Shown piece after piece: positions 17,466 to 25,446 of a stretch of DNA of 64,000 nucleotides (position 1 is the first letter of the stretch; each line of letters begins with the position of its first letter). Location: positions 62,001-126,000 of the forward strand of contig NZ_JAFFJX010000014.1 in NCBI RefSeq assembly GCF_016924755.1, in the 5' to 3' direction. The position numbers and the translations under genes are program-made. The notes beneath the pieces are model-generated. The model saw only the letters and a list, made by a program, of their open reading frames with translations, made no database searches and had not been told where the DNA came from. This stretch comes from Longitalea arenae (lineage in GTDB: Bacteria; Bacteroidota; Bacteroidia; Chitinophagales; Chitinophagaceae).

Positions 17466-19700
17466 TTAATCAATGAGCTTATCAGGTGTTATGGGCAATG
17501 ACCGGATGCGCTTTCCGGTAGCGTTGAATACTGCATTGGCAACTGCCGGAGCAACGCCTACAAGAGCAATTTCACCCAGGCCTTTTGAGCCCATGGGATT
17601 GGTATGCGGGTCTTTTTTATTCACAAACAACACGTCTACATTAGGTATGTCAGCATTCACCGGCACATGGTAATCGGCCAGGTTGTTGTTGACCGGCCTT
17701 CCAAAGCGGTGATCAATCACCATATCTTCCATTAACGCCATTCCGATGCCGCCCACTACCCCACCGATCATTTGGCTTGCGGCTGTTTTTGGACTTACAA
17801 TTGCACCAGCATCGGCACAAGCCACCACATGATCTATTTTGATTCGGCCAGTTGGCGGATGCACCCGCAATTTCACAAAATGCACGGAGAAGGAATACAT
17901 GGAAAATGGCTGTTGTTTGCCCCTGGATTCCCGGGTCAATTCAAGCGTAGTTAATCCGTTTTGGGAAAACAGGTCACTATAGGCTATTGTGAGAGTATCA
18001 TCTTTTTTTAATGAAATGCCGCTTGCAGAGAACCGGAGATCTTCGGCTTTTACCGTTTGTACATTGGCTTTATGAAAAGCCAAACCTTCTTTCCCGGCCA
18101 GTTCAGCTATTTTTTCTTTTAAGGCAACACAGGTTTCCTGAACGGCTGCACCAACTGTAGATGTAACGGTGGATCCGCCCTGTGTGGGTCCCGGCGGCAA
18201 ATTGGTGCTGCCCATTTCCACTTTTATGTTGTTCACCGGTATTCCCAATTCATTGGAGGCTACGGAGGTCATCATGGTGGCGGTACCGGGCCCCATATCA
18301 TTTACAGAACATTGCAGCAACAGTTTACCATCCGGCTCCAGCTTTATTTTAACGGTAGCGGCACCACGAAACGCACCAAAAGAGCCGGTGCCCATACCGT
18401 AACCGATCAACCACTCTCCATCCTTTACAGCACCCGGTTGCGCTTTTCGTTCTTCCCAGCCTATTTTTTCCGCGCCCATCTCATAACATTCCTTAACATG
18501 TTTGCTCGACCAGGGAAGATTGCGCTCAGGATCTGTATCCGCGTGATTCCTAAGCCGGAATTCAAGTGGATCGAGGTTCAGGGCAAAGGCCAGTTCGTCC
18601 ATAGCCGATTCCAATGCGAATGCACCGGTAGCTTCCCCCGGTCCGCGCATCCAGATCGGCGTGCAAATATTCAGCGGCACCAGCCGGTAACGGGTCGTTA
18701 CGTTCGGACAGGCATACAGGAAGCGCGAGATGTTTACGGTTGCTTCCGTAAATTCTTCATACGATGAAGTGTCTGCGATGGCTTCATGGGTAAGGCCCAC
18801 GAGTTTACCGTCTGGTGTTGCGCCGAGTCCGATCTTTTGAATGGTCTCAGGACGATGGCCTACATTGGTAAACATCTGTTCGCGGTGCAATACCAGTTTT
18901 AAAGGGCGGCCGACTTTTTGGGCGCCCATGACGCCTGCAATTTCATAAGGCCAGGTACGCAGTCCCATACCAAAGGCGCCGCCTATATGTTCGGCATTAA
19001 CGGTAATATTCTCCAGTGGCAACTTAAATGCACCGGCGATTGAACGTTGCGTAGCTTCAACGCCCTGCGTTTTCGTAAATACCGTTACTTTATCCTTTTC
19101 CTCCCAGCGCGCAATGATGCTGCCCAACTCCATAGGGTTATGCACCTCAATGGGATGGTAATATTCCTCTTCAATTTTTACGGGTGCATTTTTATAGGCA
19201 TCAGCTTCTCCCCGTTTATAATCTTCAAAGCGGGGGCCGGTAGGTGTTTTTTTTCTGGCCAGGTTCGTTTTCAGTTCGGTTTGATGCTCTGCCTTTTCAT
19301 ATTGCGCTTTTACCAGCTTTGCAGCATACACTGCGCGTTCAAAAGTGTCGGCTATAACCAATGCAATGGGCTGATCGTAATAAAATATTTCATTGTCATA
19401 AAAGATGCGCAGGGGTTGCCCGGCTGCGGGTGGTTTTGAAGGATCTTTGCCTGTTTGATAACCAGGCAGCTTGGGTGCATTCAAATGAGTAATGACGGCC
19501 AGTACACCGGGTGCGCGCTCCGCCGTTTTTGTTTCCATGCTTTTGATACGGCCTTTTGCTATGGTGCTGCCCACCAAAAAACCGTAGGCCATATTTTGTG
19601 CTTTGTATTCAGCCGAGTAGGTGGCTGTACCGGTTACTTTTGCCCTGCCATCAACACGGTCGATGGGATCATTTTTGTCGAAGAAAAAGTGCTTACCCAT
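17466..19700 (-). CDS. Aldehyde oxidoreductase molybdenum-binding subunit (PaoC/YagR type)
   Basis: 744 residues, matching E. coli PaoC-like molybdopterin subunits (xanthine dehydrogenase family). Seen: the aldehyde-oxidase a/b-hammerhead near residues 10-120, GGAFGMGLRTWPYEIAG (molybdopterin binding), WMRGPGEATGAFALESAMDELA with the conserved substrate-site Arg, QGGSTVTSTVGAA, and GSKGLGEIALVGVAPAVANAV carrying the catalytic Glu. It binds Mo-molybdopterin cytosine dinucleotide in this family and oxidises aldehydes. It is the last gene of a three-gene minus-strand operon, 9 bases after the FAD subunit. No MoCo-maturation chaperone (PaoD/XdhC) is in the window. Confidence 0.92.
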   Translation of the reverse strand: MGKHFFFDKNDPIDRVDGRAKVTGTATYSAEYKAQNMAYGFLVGSTIAKGRIKSMETKTAERAPGVLAVITHLNAPKLPGYQTGKDPSKPPAAGQPLRIFYDNEIFYYDQPIALVIADTFERAVYAAKLVKAQYEKAEHQTELKTNLARKKTPTGPRFEDYKRGEADAYKNAPVKIEEEYYHPIEVHNPMELGSIIARWEEKDKVTVFTKTQGVEATQRSIAGAFKLPLENITVNAEHIGGAFGMGLRTWPYEIAGVMGAQKVGRPLKLVLHREQMFTNVGHRPETIQKIGLGATPDGKLVGLTHEAIADTSSYEEFTEATVNISRFLYACPNVTTRYRLVPLNICTPIWMRGPGEATGAFALESAMDELAFALNLDPLEFRLRNHADTDPERNLPWSSKHVKECYEMGAEKIGWEERKAQPGAVKDGEWLIGYGMGTGSFGAFRGAATVKIKLEPDGKLLLQCSVNDMGPGTATMMTSVASNELGIPVNNIKVEMGSTNLPPGPTQGGSTVTSTVGAAVQETCVALKEKIAELAGKEGLAFHKANVQTVKAEDLRFSASGISLKKDDTLTIAYSDLFSQNGLTTLELTRESRGKQQPFSMYSFSVHFVKLRVHPPTGRIKIDHVVACADAGAIVSPKTAASQMIGGVVGGIGMALMEDMVIDHRFGRPVNNNLADYHVPVNADIPNVDVLFVNKKDPHTNPMGSKGLGEIALVGVAPAVANAVFNATGKRIRSLPITPDKLID

Positions 19701-19709
19701 AACATTCTT

Positions 19710-20693
19710 TTATGATTTTGCGGCGGCTGTTTTTAATGCTTCAACGATGGTGTTCGGCGCCAGTTTTAATTTAAAGTTGTTCTGTCCATACCCTTTGGCG
19801 CCGCGCATGGCTAGCTGCGCTGCCTCGCGGAATACAGGTTCCGAAGCATTTTTGCCTTTAAGAAATGCCTCCGCTTCGCTTAAGCGCCATGGTTTGTGCG
19901 CTACGCCGCCCATGGCCAGGCGAACATCATTGATACTGTTGCCCTGCAGATCAAGGGCAGCAGCCACTGATACCAGTGCAAAAGCATAGGATGAGCGGTC
20001 TCGCACTTTTAAATAATGCACATTCTTTTTATATGGATTGTCCGGTATTTCCAGGCCAATGATCAATTCGCCTCTATCGAGGGTATTATCTTTTTGAGGC
20101 GTTTCACCCGGCAGGCGGTGAAAATCTGAAAATGGAATACGCCGGTCCCCTTTAGGCCCGTTCACCAATACCACAGCGTCTAAAGCAACCAACGCAATAC
20201 ACATATCGCTGGGATGAACCGCAATGCATTTATCGGATGCGCCAAAGATGGCGTGCATCCGGTTAAACCCTTTCAGGGCGCCGCAGCCGGAACCAGGTTG
20301 CCGCTTGTTACAAGGCAGATCTGTATTATAAAAATAAGGGCAGCGAGTGCGCTGCATCATGTTACCGCCAACAGTAGCCATATTGCGCAATTGCTGCGAA
20401 GCGCCGGCTTTAAGCGCCAGGCAAAGCAGTGGTTGTTCTTTTTGTATCAATTCGTTTTCGGCCACATCGCTGTTCAGCGCCATGGCGCCAATATGTATTT
20501 TACCACCTTCCTTTTTTATCTCCTTTAATGGCAGGTTGCTGATATCAATCAGCTTTTGCGGGGCCATTACCCCTTTTTTCATGAGATCGATGAGGTTAGT
20601 GCCACCGGCGATCCATTGGGCATTGCTGTCCCTGCTCAATGCTTCAATAGCAGCTTTTGGGGTGGAAACCCGCAGGTAATCGAAGTTGATCAT
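19710..20693 (-). CDS. Aldehyde oxidoreductase FAD-binding subunit (PaoB/YagS type)
   Basis: 327 residues. The FAD-binding PCMH domain shows AGGTNLIDLMKKG (residues about 31-43) and ATVGGNMMQRTRCPY. An inserted cysteine cluster, CPYFYNTDLPCNKRQPGSGC, is the extra [4Fe-4S] loop that distinguishes PaoB-type subunits from ordinary xanthine dehydrogenase FAD subunits. The C-terminal CO_dehydrogenase flavoprotein domain includes MRGAKGYGQNNFKL. It passes electrons between the iron-sulfur subunit and the molybdenum site. The start overlaps the end of the upstream gene by 4 bases (ATGA), indicating translational coupling. Confidence 0.92.
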   Translation of the reverse strand: MINFDYLRVSTPKAAIEALSRDSNAQWIAGGTNLIDLMKKGVMAPQKLIDISNLPLKEIKKEGGKIHIGAMALNSDVAENELIQKEQPLLCLALKAGASQQLRNMATVGGNMMQRTRCPYFYNTDLPCNKRQPGSGCGALKGFNRMHAIFGASDKCIAVHPSDMCIALVALDAVVLVNGPKGDRRIPFSDFHRLPGETPQKDNTLDRGELIIGLEIPDNPYKKNVHYLKVRDRSSYAFALVSVAAALDLQGNSINDVRLAMGGVAHKPWRLSEAEAFLKGKNASEPVFREAAQLAMRGAKGYGQNNFKLKLAPNTIVEALKTAAAKS

Positions 20694-21331
20694 AACTGCT
20701 GCCCTCCCTTTTTTACATCAGCAATAGCTTTTACAATATTGGGGTAAGCCCCGCAGCGGCATATATTTCCACTCATGTACTCGCGGATCTCATCCTCTGA
20801 ATTGGCATGTCCTTCCCTGATACAGGCTATGCCCGACATTATTTGACCGGGCGTACAATAACCGCATTGAAAGCCGTCGTGTTTGATAAAAGCTTCCTGC
20901 ATGGGATGCAATCGATCCCCATCGGCCAGTCCTTCAATGGTGGTCACTTTTTTACCTTCCTGCATCACGGCAAGCGACATACAGGAAAGCACCCGCTTTC
21001 CATTAACATGTACCGTGCAGGCCCCACACTGGCCATGATCACATCCTTTCTTGGTGCCTGACAATGCCAGTTGCTCGCGAAGCAGATCCAGCAAAGTAAC
21101 GCGGGGCTCTACAGACAATTTGTGGTGGGCGCCATTTACCTCTATTGACAAAGGCACCTGTTCGAAATAAGCGGCTGCCTTTTCGTCTATTTCAGATTCA
21201 GCGGCCTTTACCAGGTGGGTGGGCGCTACGGCAAGCGCAGTGAGCAGGGAAGATTGCTTTAAAAATTTTCGCCGCCCTTCATTGGCAGCCTTGTCGTCTG
21301 ACTGATCATGGTACGATCCTTTTGTTGCCAT
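20690..21331 (-). CDS. Aldehyde oxidoreductase [2Fe-2S] subunit with Tat signal (PaoA/YagT type)
   Basis: 213 residues. A twin-arginine signal (GRRKFLKQSS, residues about 19-28, then a hydrophobic stretch) marks export of the folded complex to the periplasm. The plant-type ferredoxin site is CDHGQCGACTVHVNGKRVLSC and the helical second cluster is CGYCTPGQ with CRCGAYPN. This matches PaoA/YagT. It is the first gene of the paoABC-like operon. The partner subunits lack their own signals and would be carried along. Likely role: periplasmic detoxification of aldehydes. Confidence 0.92.
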   Translation of the reverse strand: MATKGSYHDQSDDKAANEGRRKFLKQSSLLTALAVAPTHLVKAAESEIDEKAAAYFEQVPLSIEVNGAHHKLSVEPRVTLLDLLREQLALSGTKKGCDHGQCGACTVHVNGKRVLSCMSLAVMQEGKKVTTIEGLADGDRLHPMQEAFIKHDGFQCGYCTPGQIMSGIACIREGHANSEDEIREYMSGNICRCGAYPNIVKAIADVKKGGQQL

Positions 21332-21471
21332 ACTGCTTTGATTTTATCGGCTTACAATTTTGCTACCGAATCAGGCTGTCCAAAGGTATCGTAGTTACTA
21401 TCCTGAAAGTTATGAAAATCAAACCAATCATTACGATTTTCAAACATTGCCCTAATTGCTGCGCCTAAACG

Positions 21472-22206
21472 CTATTCAGGAACCGAAATACCTGTCAAGC
21501 GGGCGCAAAGGGTTAGAAGTTTGTCTTGCAGCTGTACATCGTCTGCCTGCGGATGACAAGGTGCTGGTTTATGGCGACTAAAGTAATATCCGCTTACTTT
21601 CGCTTTTGCATCATCGCTTACGGCCAGCCACACCTGGGTTTTATAACCACTTTCAAAACTGTCGGGAGCACCGGGCCCACCCATTTTAGTGGGCACCCAA
21701 CCGGGGTTCAGTGCATTTGCATATACATCCGGCCATTTACGGGCAATTGCCTTACAAAGCATCACCACATGCAGTTTTGAATCTGAATAGCTGATGCGGC
21801 TATTTCCGTTTTGGAGATCTCCGGGCTGAAAGCGGCCCTGCATATGCATGCCAGAGCTCAGGTAGATCAGCCGCCGCGGTCTTTTTATCAGGCAGGTAAG
21901 GATATAGGGTGCTACGGTGTTCACCATAAGTATATCTTCTGCCGACGCATTGTATACACCTGCATTATGGATCACGGCATCGAAGCTTCCCAACGCATTC
22001 ACTACTGAGGCGAGTTGAATGGTTTGCTCCATGCTGCCAAGATCAGCTGTTACCACAGCTTCTGCACCCGGCACCCTGGCCATTGCCTCATTGGCTCTTT
22101 TTTCATTGCGGGCGTGAAGCAGCACCTGGTGCCCCTGGGCAACCAGCGCCTTGGCCGCCAACTGCCCAAGGCCATCGGCCGAACCGGTGATAAATATTCT
22201 TGCCAT
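21472..22206 (-). CDS. SDR-family oxidoreductase
   Basis: 244 residues. The N-terminal NAD(P) motif TGSADGLG (residues 7-14), NAGVY for the NAG motif, catalytic Ser in LIYLSSGMHM and YSDSKLH as the YxxxK site. The sequence pattern, with a long C-terminal tail and 'LNPGWVPTKMGG', is like retinol dehydrogenase/WWOX-type extended SDRs. Substrate unknown. It lies 141 bases upstream of the molybdoenzyme operon on the same strand and 26 bases downstream of an alcohol dehydrogenase remnant, so it was probably once the second gene of an ADH-SDR operon. Confidence 0.88.
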   Translation of the reverse strand: MARIFITGSADGLGQLAAKALVAQGHQVLLHARNEKRANEAMARVPGAEAVVTADLGSMEQTIQLASVVNALGSFDAVIHNAGVYNASAEDILMVNTVAPYILTCLIKRPRRLIYLSSGMHMQGRFQPGDLQNGNSRISYSDSKLHVVMLCKAIARKWPDVYANALNPGWVPTKMGGPGAPDSFESGYKTQVWLAVSDDAKAKVSGYYFSRHKPAPCHPQADDVQLQDKLLTLCARLTGISVPE

Positions 22207-22231
22207 CTATATGAATGAACTTGTACTGGTT

Positions 22232-22420
22232 TTATGCTTTTTTAAATGAATTTACCTCAATGACAAAGCGATATTTTACATCCCCTTTTGGTAAACGTTC
22301 ATTCGCTTCATTGATCTTTCCTGCGTTGCTGCAATGCCGCCGGTCATGGAACCGGCAAACTTCTCTGGTATGGGCCGACATAGCTACCATCCCTGCAATT
22401 TCATGGCCACCCCCCGGTCA
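22232..22420 (-). pseudogene. Zinc-type alcohol dehydrogenase remnant
   Basis: Minus-strand conceptual translation keeps three recognisable pieces of a YahK/AdhC-like alcohol dehydrogenase. GHEIAGMV is the catalytic-domain GHE motif. AGSMTGGIAATQE, the near-C-terminal motif, is in a shifted frame. INEANERLPKGDVKYRFVIEV is the C-terminal end, followed by TAA at 22232-22234. About 190 bases remain of a roughly 1 kb gene, so large internal deletions and at least one frameshift have occurred, and an in-frame TGA (22418-22420) precedes GHEI. It ends 26 bases before the start of the SDR at 21472-22206. The 79-bp repeat begins only 22 bases beyond its broken 5' end. Confidence 0.75.
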
Positions 22421-22442
22421 GATAGCCCCCTTACATATCTGA

Positions 22443-22521
22443 TCTTAGAAATTTGCAACTCATGCTATAAATCTTGTACGTTCCGGGCGCCGCTCAAAAG
22501 CCATCTTTGTGTTGTCAATCG
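22443..22521 (+). repeat. 79-bp duplicated leader, copy 2 (upstream of SDR gene)
   Basis: The counterpart of 15409-15487, in the same orientation and at nearly the same distance from an SDR start (ATG at 22552; 30 bases after the repeat, against 44 in copy 1). The -7-like box CATCTTTG is at 22502-22509. The differences cluster in the middle (after TTGTACGTTCC), so both ends are conserved blocks. Confidence 0.75.
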
Positions 22522-22551
22522 CACAAAAACAAACAATTAAAACAAAGTTAT

Positions 22552-23292
22552 ATGAACAGCTTACATAACAAAGTAGTATTAGTTACAGGCGCTTCCAGAG
22601 GGATCGGCGCCGCCATTGCTAAAAAATTAGCCGGCCATGGCGCCAAATTAGTCATCAATTATGCAGGCGCTCAAAGCGAAGCCGATCAAACCGTGCAGGC
22701 CATCCAGGATAATGGCGGCGATGCCATCGCCGTGAAAGCCGATGTAAGCAAACCCGCTGAGGTGGCGGCCCTTTTCGATGCAGCCATAACTCACTATGGC
22801 AAGATCGATGTACTTATCAACAATGCCGGCATCATGATCACAAAACTGCTGAAAGATACTACCGATGAGGATTTTACCCGTCAGTTCGAGATCAATGTAC
22901 GGGGCACCTTCAATACCATGCGTGAGGCGGCTACCAAACTGGCCGATGGAGGCACCATTATTAATACGTCTACCACGCAAACCCGGGTCATGACTCCCTT
23001 TTATTCCACTTACGTTGCCACCAAAGCTGCTGTGGAACAATTGACCCGCGTATTTGCCAAAGAAGTGGGCGCCAGAGGCATCACGGTCAACGCCATCTTG
23101 CCCGGCCCTACCAATACCGAACTTTTCACGAAAGGCAAAACCCAGGAACAAATTGACCGCCTGGCTTCACTCAATGCTTTTAACCGCCTGGGTGAAGTGG
23201 AGGATATCGCCAAGGTGGTCAGCTTCCTGGCCAGTGACGATGCCAAATGGATCAGCGGACAAACCATTGGCGTAAACGGCGCCATGGCATAA
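22552..23292 (+). CDS. SDR-family oxidoreductase (FabG/glucose dehydrogenase-like)
   Basis: 246 residues from ATG 22552. An in-frame upstream extension to 22474 exists but runs through the repeat and has no family match. Motifs: TGASRGIG, NNAGIM, Ser in NTSTTQT, YVATKAA (YxxxK), and GQTIGVNGAMA at the end. About 45% identical by eye to the SDR at 15532-16284, starting with the same MNSL. The genes are thus paralogues with almost identical leaders. NTF2-like gene follows on the same strand. Substrate unknown. Confidence 0.9.
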   Translation: MNSLHNKVVLVTGASRGIGAAIAKKLAGHGAKLVINYAGAQSEADQTVQAIQDNGGDAIAVKADVSKPAEVAALFDAAITHYGKIDVLINNAGIMITKLLKDTTDEDFTRQFEINVRGTFNTMREAATKLADGGTIINTSTTQTRVMTPFYSTYVATKAAVEQLTRVFAKEVGARGITVNAILPGPTNTELFTKGKTQEQIDRLASLNAFNRLGEVEDIAKVVSFLASDDAKWISGQTIGVNGAMA

Positions 23293-23428
23293 AGACAACC
23301 ATACCATCACCTTTAAATTTTCAGCTATGCATATCCCAAGAATCATGATCGCTTTTATATTATCAGCAGGCAGTTTAGTTGCCGAGGTAAAAAGTGAATG
23401 CAATAAACACTATGCTAAAACAATATAT

Positions 23429-23752
23429 ATGGATACAAGCAAACTTACCAATCCCATTGTAAAAGGGGCGTTTGAGGCCTGGCAAAAAGGAGATTCGCAA
23501 TTATGGCTTTCATATTTCACAAAGGAAGCGCAATTACTCGATGATGGCCATCCCCGGAACTTTCATAAGTTTTCGACCGAAGCCATAGGTACCGAACGAT
23601 TTACCAGTGTTGACATCGTAAAAAACAATGGCCGCTCCATTTACGGAAAATTCCATAGCGATACCTGGGGCAATTTCAAGACCTATTTCAAATTTCATAT
23701 CGACGCCAACAATAAGATCTATAAACTCGAGATCGGACAGGCAGATTATTAA
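23429..23752 (+). CDS. NTF2-like/SnoaL-type small protein
   Basis: 107 residues from ATG 23429. The opening NPIVKGAFEAWQKGDSQLW, then the cone-shaped alpha+beta pattern (SYFTKEAQLLDDGHPRNFHKF, IYGKFHSDTWGNFKTYFKFHI), are typical of Bacteroidota NTF2-like proteins, which often accompany SDR genes as accessory or ligand-binding proteins. The frame stays open upstream to ATG 23327 and would add 34 residues with a weak hydrophobic stretch; I prefer the internal start because it gives the normal family length. It probably shares the transcript of the SDR gene. No catalytic residues can be assigned. Confidence 0.7.
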   Translation: MDTSKLTNPIVKGAFEAWQKGDSQLWLSYFTKEAQLLDDGHPRNFHKFSTEAIGTERFTSVDIVKNNGRSIYGKFHSDTWGNFKTYFKFHIDANNKIYKLEIGQADY

Positions 23753-23810
23753 TTAATATATGTAACAATTTACATGAAGCGGAAGTGAGCGTTCAGCACC
23801 TGTTGACTGA

Positions 23811-23852
23811 ATAAAAAGAGGACCCCAACGAGGATCCTCTTTCAATTTATTT
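23811..23852. terminator. Bidirectional terminator between convergent genes
   Basis: AAAGAGGA (23815-23822) and TCCTCTTT (23835-23842) form an 8-bp stem, extended internally by CC/GG. There is an A run on the left and TTTCAATTTATTT on the right. It sits between the convergent NTF2-like (plus) and GH28 (minus) genes. Confidence 0.8.
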
Positions 23853-23910
23853 AGTGAAGCCGCTTTCCGCTCCTGCATAATGGCCACGGGCAGCCTGTAT
23901 ACCGGCTTTA

Positions 23911-25323
23911 TTACATGGCAGGTGCAGTGGTCAGTTTTGCCGGCTCCCCGTTGATCATCACATTCTGCAGGTTCATTTCCTTCACATGATCTACCTGCAT
24001 GGGCGTTTTAACGCCATTTATAGTACTGTTGACGATCTTCAGATTTTGCACCGGTGATTCTTTATAGGCGCGCACATACACGCCGTATTCGCCGCCATCT
24101 TCAACATCCAGGTTCTCTACCCAGATATTGCGGATAGTTGGAATGAACTTACCCGGCTTCTCATAGAACATATTACAATGCACCGCTGCATCTTTGTAGG
24201 TGCCTACTTTAACATCTTTCATGAACACATTCTCGATGATGCCGCCTCTTGATGAACTTGTTTTTATCCGCAATACGCGTTCGAGCTGGGGACTGCTCAT
24301 AGTACAATTGATGGCATAGATATTTCTGGCGCCACCGGCGATCTCACTGCCGATCACCACACCGCCATGTCCTGCTTTCATTTGGCAACCTTCAATAAGA
24401 TGGTTCTCTGCCGGGCGGCCGATCCTTCTGCCATCTTCATCACGCCCTGATTTAATGGCAATACAATCATCACCGGTGTCAAAATAGCAATCCCTGATCA
24501 AAACATTCTTACAGGCTTCGGGGTCGCATCCATCGGTATTGGGTCCTCTCGATTCTACCCTTACTTTTTCTACCGTTACATTTTCACACAAAACAGGATT
24601 GATAAACCACATTGGTGAGCTGATCATCGTAACGCCGGAGATCAGGATATTTTTACAATGGTAAGGCTGTAACATACTGGGCCGTAAGTAATGGCCTTCT
24701 CCAAATACTCTTTTCCGCGGATCAACATTATTGTGCATTAACACGTGCAGGCTGTCCCTGTCTGGCTGCTGCCTCGGCACGCCCTGCTTCCAGCCATATC
24801 TTGGACTTCCGCACCAGGGCCACCAGGCTTCCTTATTGGCGTTGCCATCCAGTGTACCCGTGCCGGTTACAGCTATATTTTCTTCTTTCCAGGCATAGAT
24901 CTGGGGAGAATAATTCATACATTCCATGCCTTCCCAGCGAGTAAAAACAATGGGGTAATCTTTGGGATCCTGGCTGAAAACAATAGTAGCATTGTCCTGC
25001 AAATGAAGATTTACGTTACTCTTCAGATAGATGGGGCCGGTAAGAAATTTGCCGGCAGGCACCACTACCCTTCCGCCTCCATTGGCATTACAGGCTTCGA
25101 TCGCTTTTCTAAAGGCTTCCGTATCTTTAGTAACTCCATCACCTTTGGCGCCATAACTGGTTACCACAAAATCTTTTTTCTTGAAAACCGGTGCTTTAAT
25201 CAGCTTCCGTAACTGCTCGATCTCTTTTAATGGCTGCGCTGTTGTAGTCCACACTTTCGATTGTCCTTTTATTACGGATGCAAATAAAAGAAAAAGCACA
25301 GTGGCGGTCAAAGGAAGTTTCAT
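23911..25323 (-). CDS. Glycoside hydrolase family 28 (polygalacturonase-like)
   Basis: 470 residues from ATG 25323, which places a canonical signal peptide (MKLPLTATVLFLLFASVIKGQ) at the N-terminus; in-frame ATGs at 25344 and 25356 are alternatives. Right-handed beta-helix with all four GH28 motifs: NTDGCDPEACKN (NTD), GDDCIAIKSGRDEDG (DD pair), GHGGVVIGSE (GHG) and RIKTSSSRGG (RIK). It would cleave alpha-1,4-galacturonan or related pectic chains. It stands alone, without a SusC/D pair or other pectinases next to it. Terminators lie on both sides, so it is a single-gene transcript. Confidence 0.93.
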   Translation of the reverse strand: MKLPLTATVLFLLFASVIKGQSKVWTTTAQPLKEIEQLRKLIKAPVFKKKDFVVTSYGAKGDGVTKDTEAFRKAIEACNANGGGRVVVPAGKFLTGPIYLKSNVNLHLQDNATIVFSQDPKDYPIVFTRWEGMECMNYSPQIYAWKEENIAVTGTGTLDGNANKEAWWPWCGSPRYGWKQGVPRQQPDRDSLHVLMHNNVDPRKRVFGEGHYLRPSMLQPYHCKNILISGVTMISSPMWFINPVLCENVTVEKVRVESRGPNTDGCDPEACKNVLIRDCYFDTGDDCIAIKSGRDEDGRRIGRPAENHLIEGCQMKAGHGGVVIGSEIAGGARNIYAINCTMSSPQLERVLRIKTSSSRGGIIENVFMKDVKVGTYKDAAVHCNMFYEKPGKFIPTIRNIWVENLDVEDGGEYGVYVRAYKESPVQNLKIVNSTINGVKTPMQVDHVKEMNLQNVMINGEPAKLTTAPAM

Positions 25324-25395
25324 CAAATTAATTTTAATTGTCATGGAATGAGCCATTAAATTAGGACAAAATACCGCTCAATCAGTTATACCTAT

Positions 25396-25420
25396 AAAAA
25401 AACCCCGGCAGTTGCCAGGG
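25396..25420 (-). terminator. Terminator of the dsbD-like gene
   Basis: A hairpin read on the minus strand pairs CCCTGG with CCGGGG around a CAACTG loop (25403-25420) and is followed by a run of seven T (complement of 25396-25402). It separates the DsbD gene from the GH28 gene. Confidence 0.75.
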
Positions 25421-25446
25421 CATTATTAAAGGGGAGGAATATGCTT

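Noticed and set aside
22474-22551. Upstream extension of the SDR at 22552
   Set aside because: The extra 26 codons lie in the duplicated leader and are not shared by the paralogue, which starts MNSL at the matching site.
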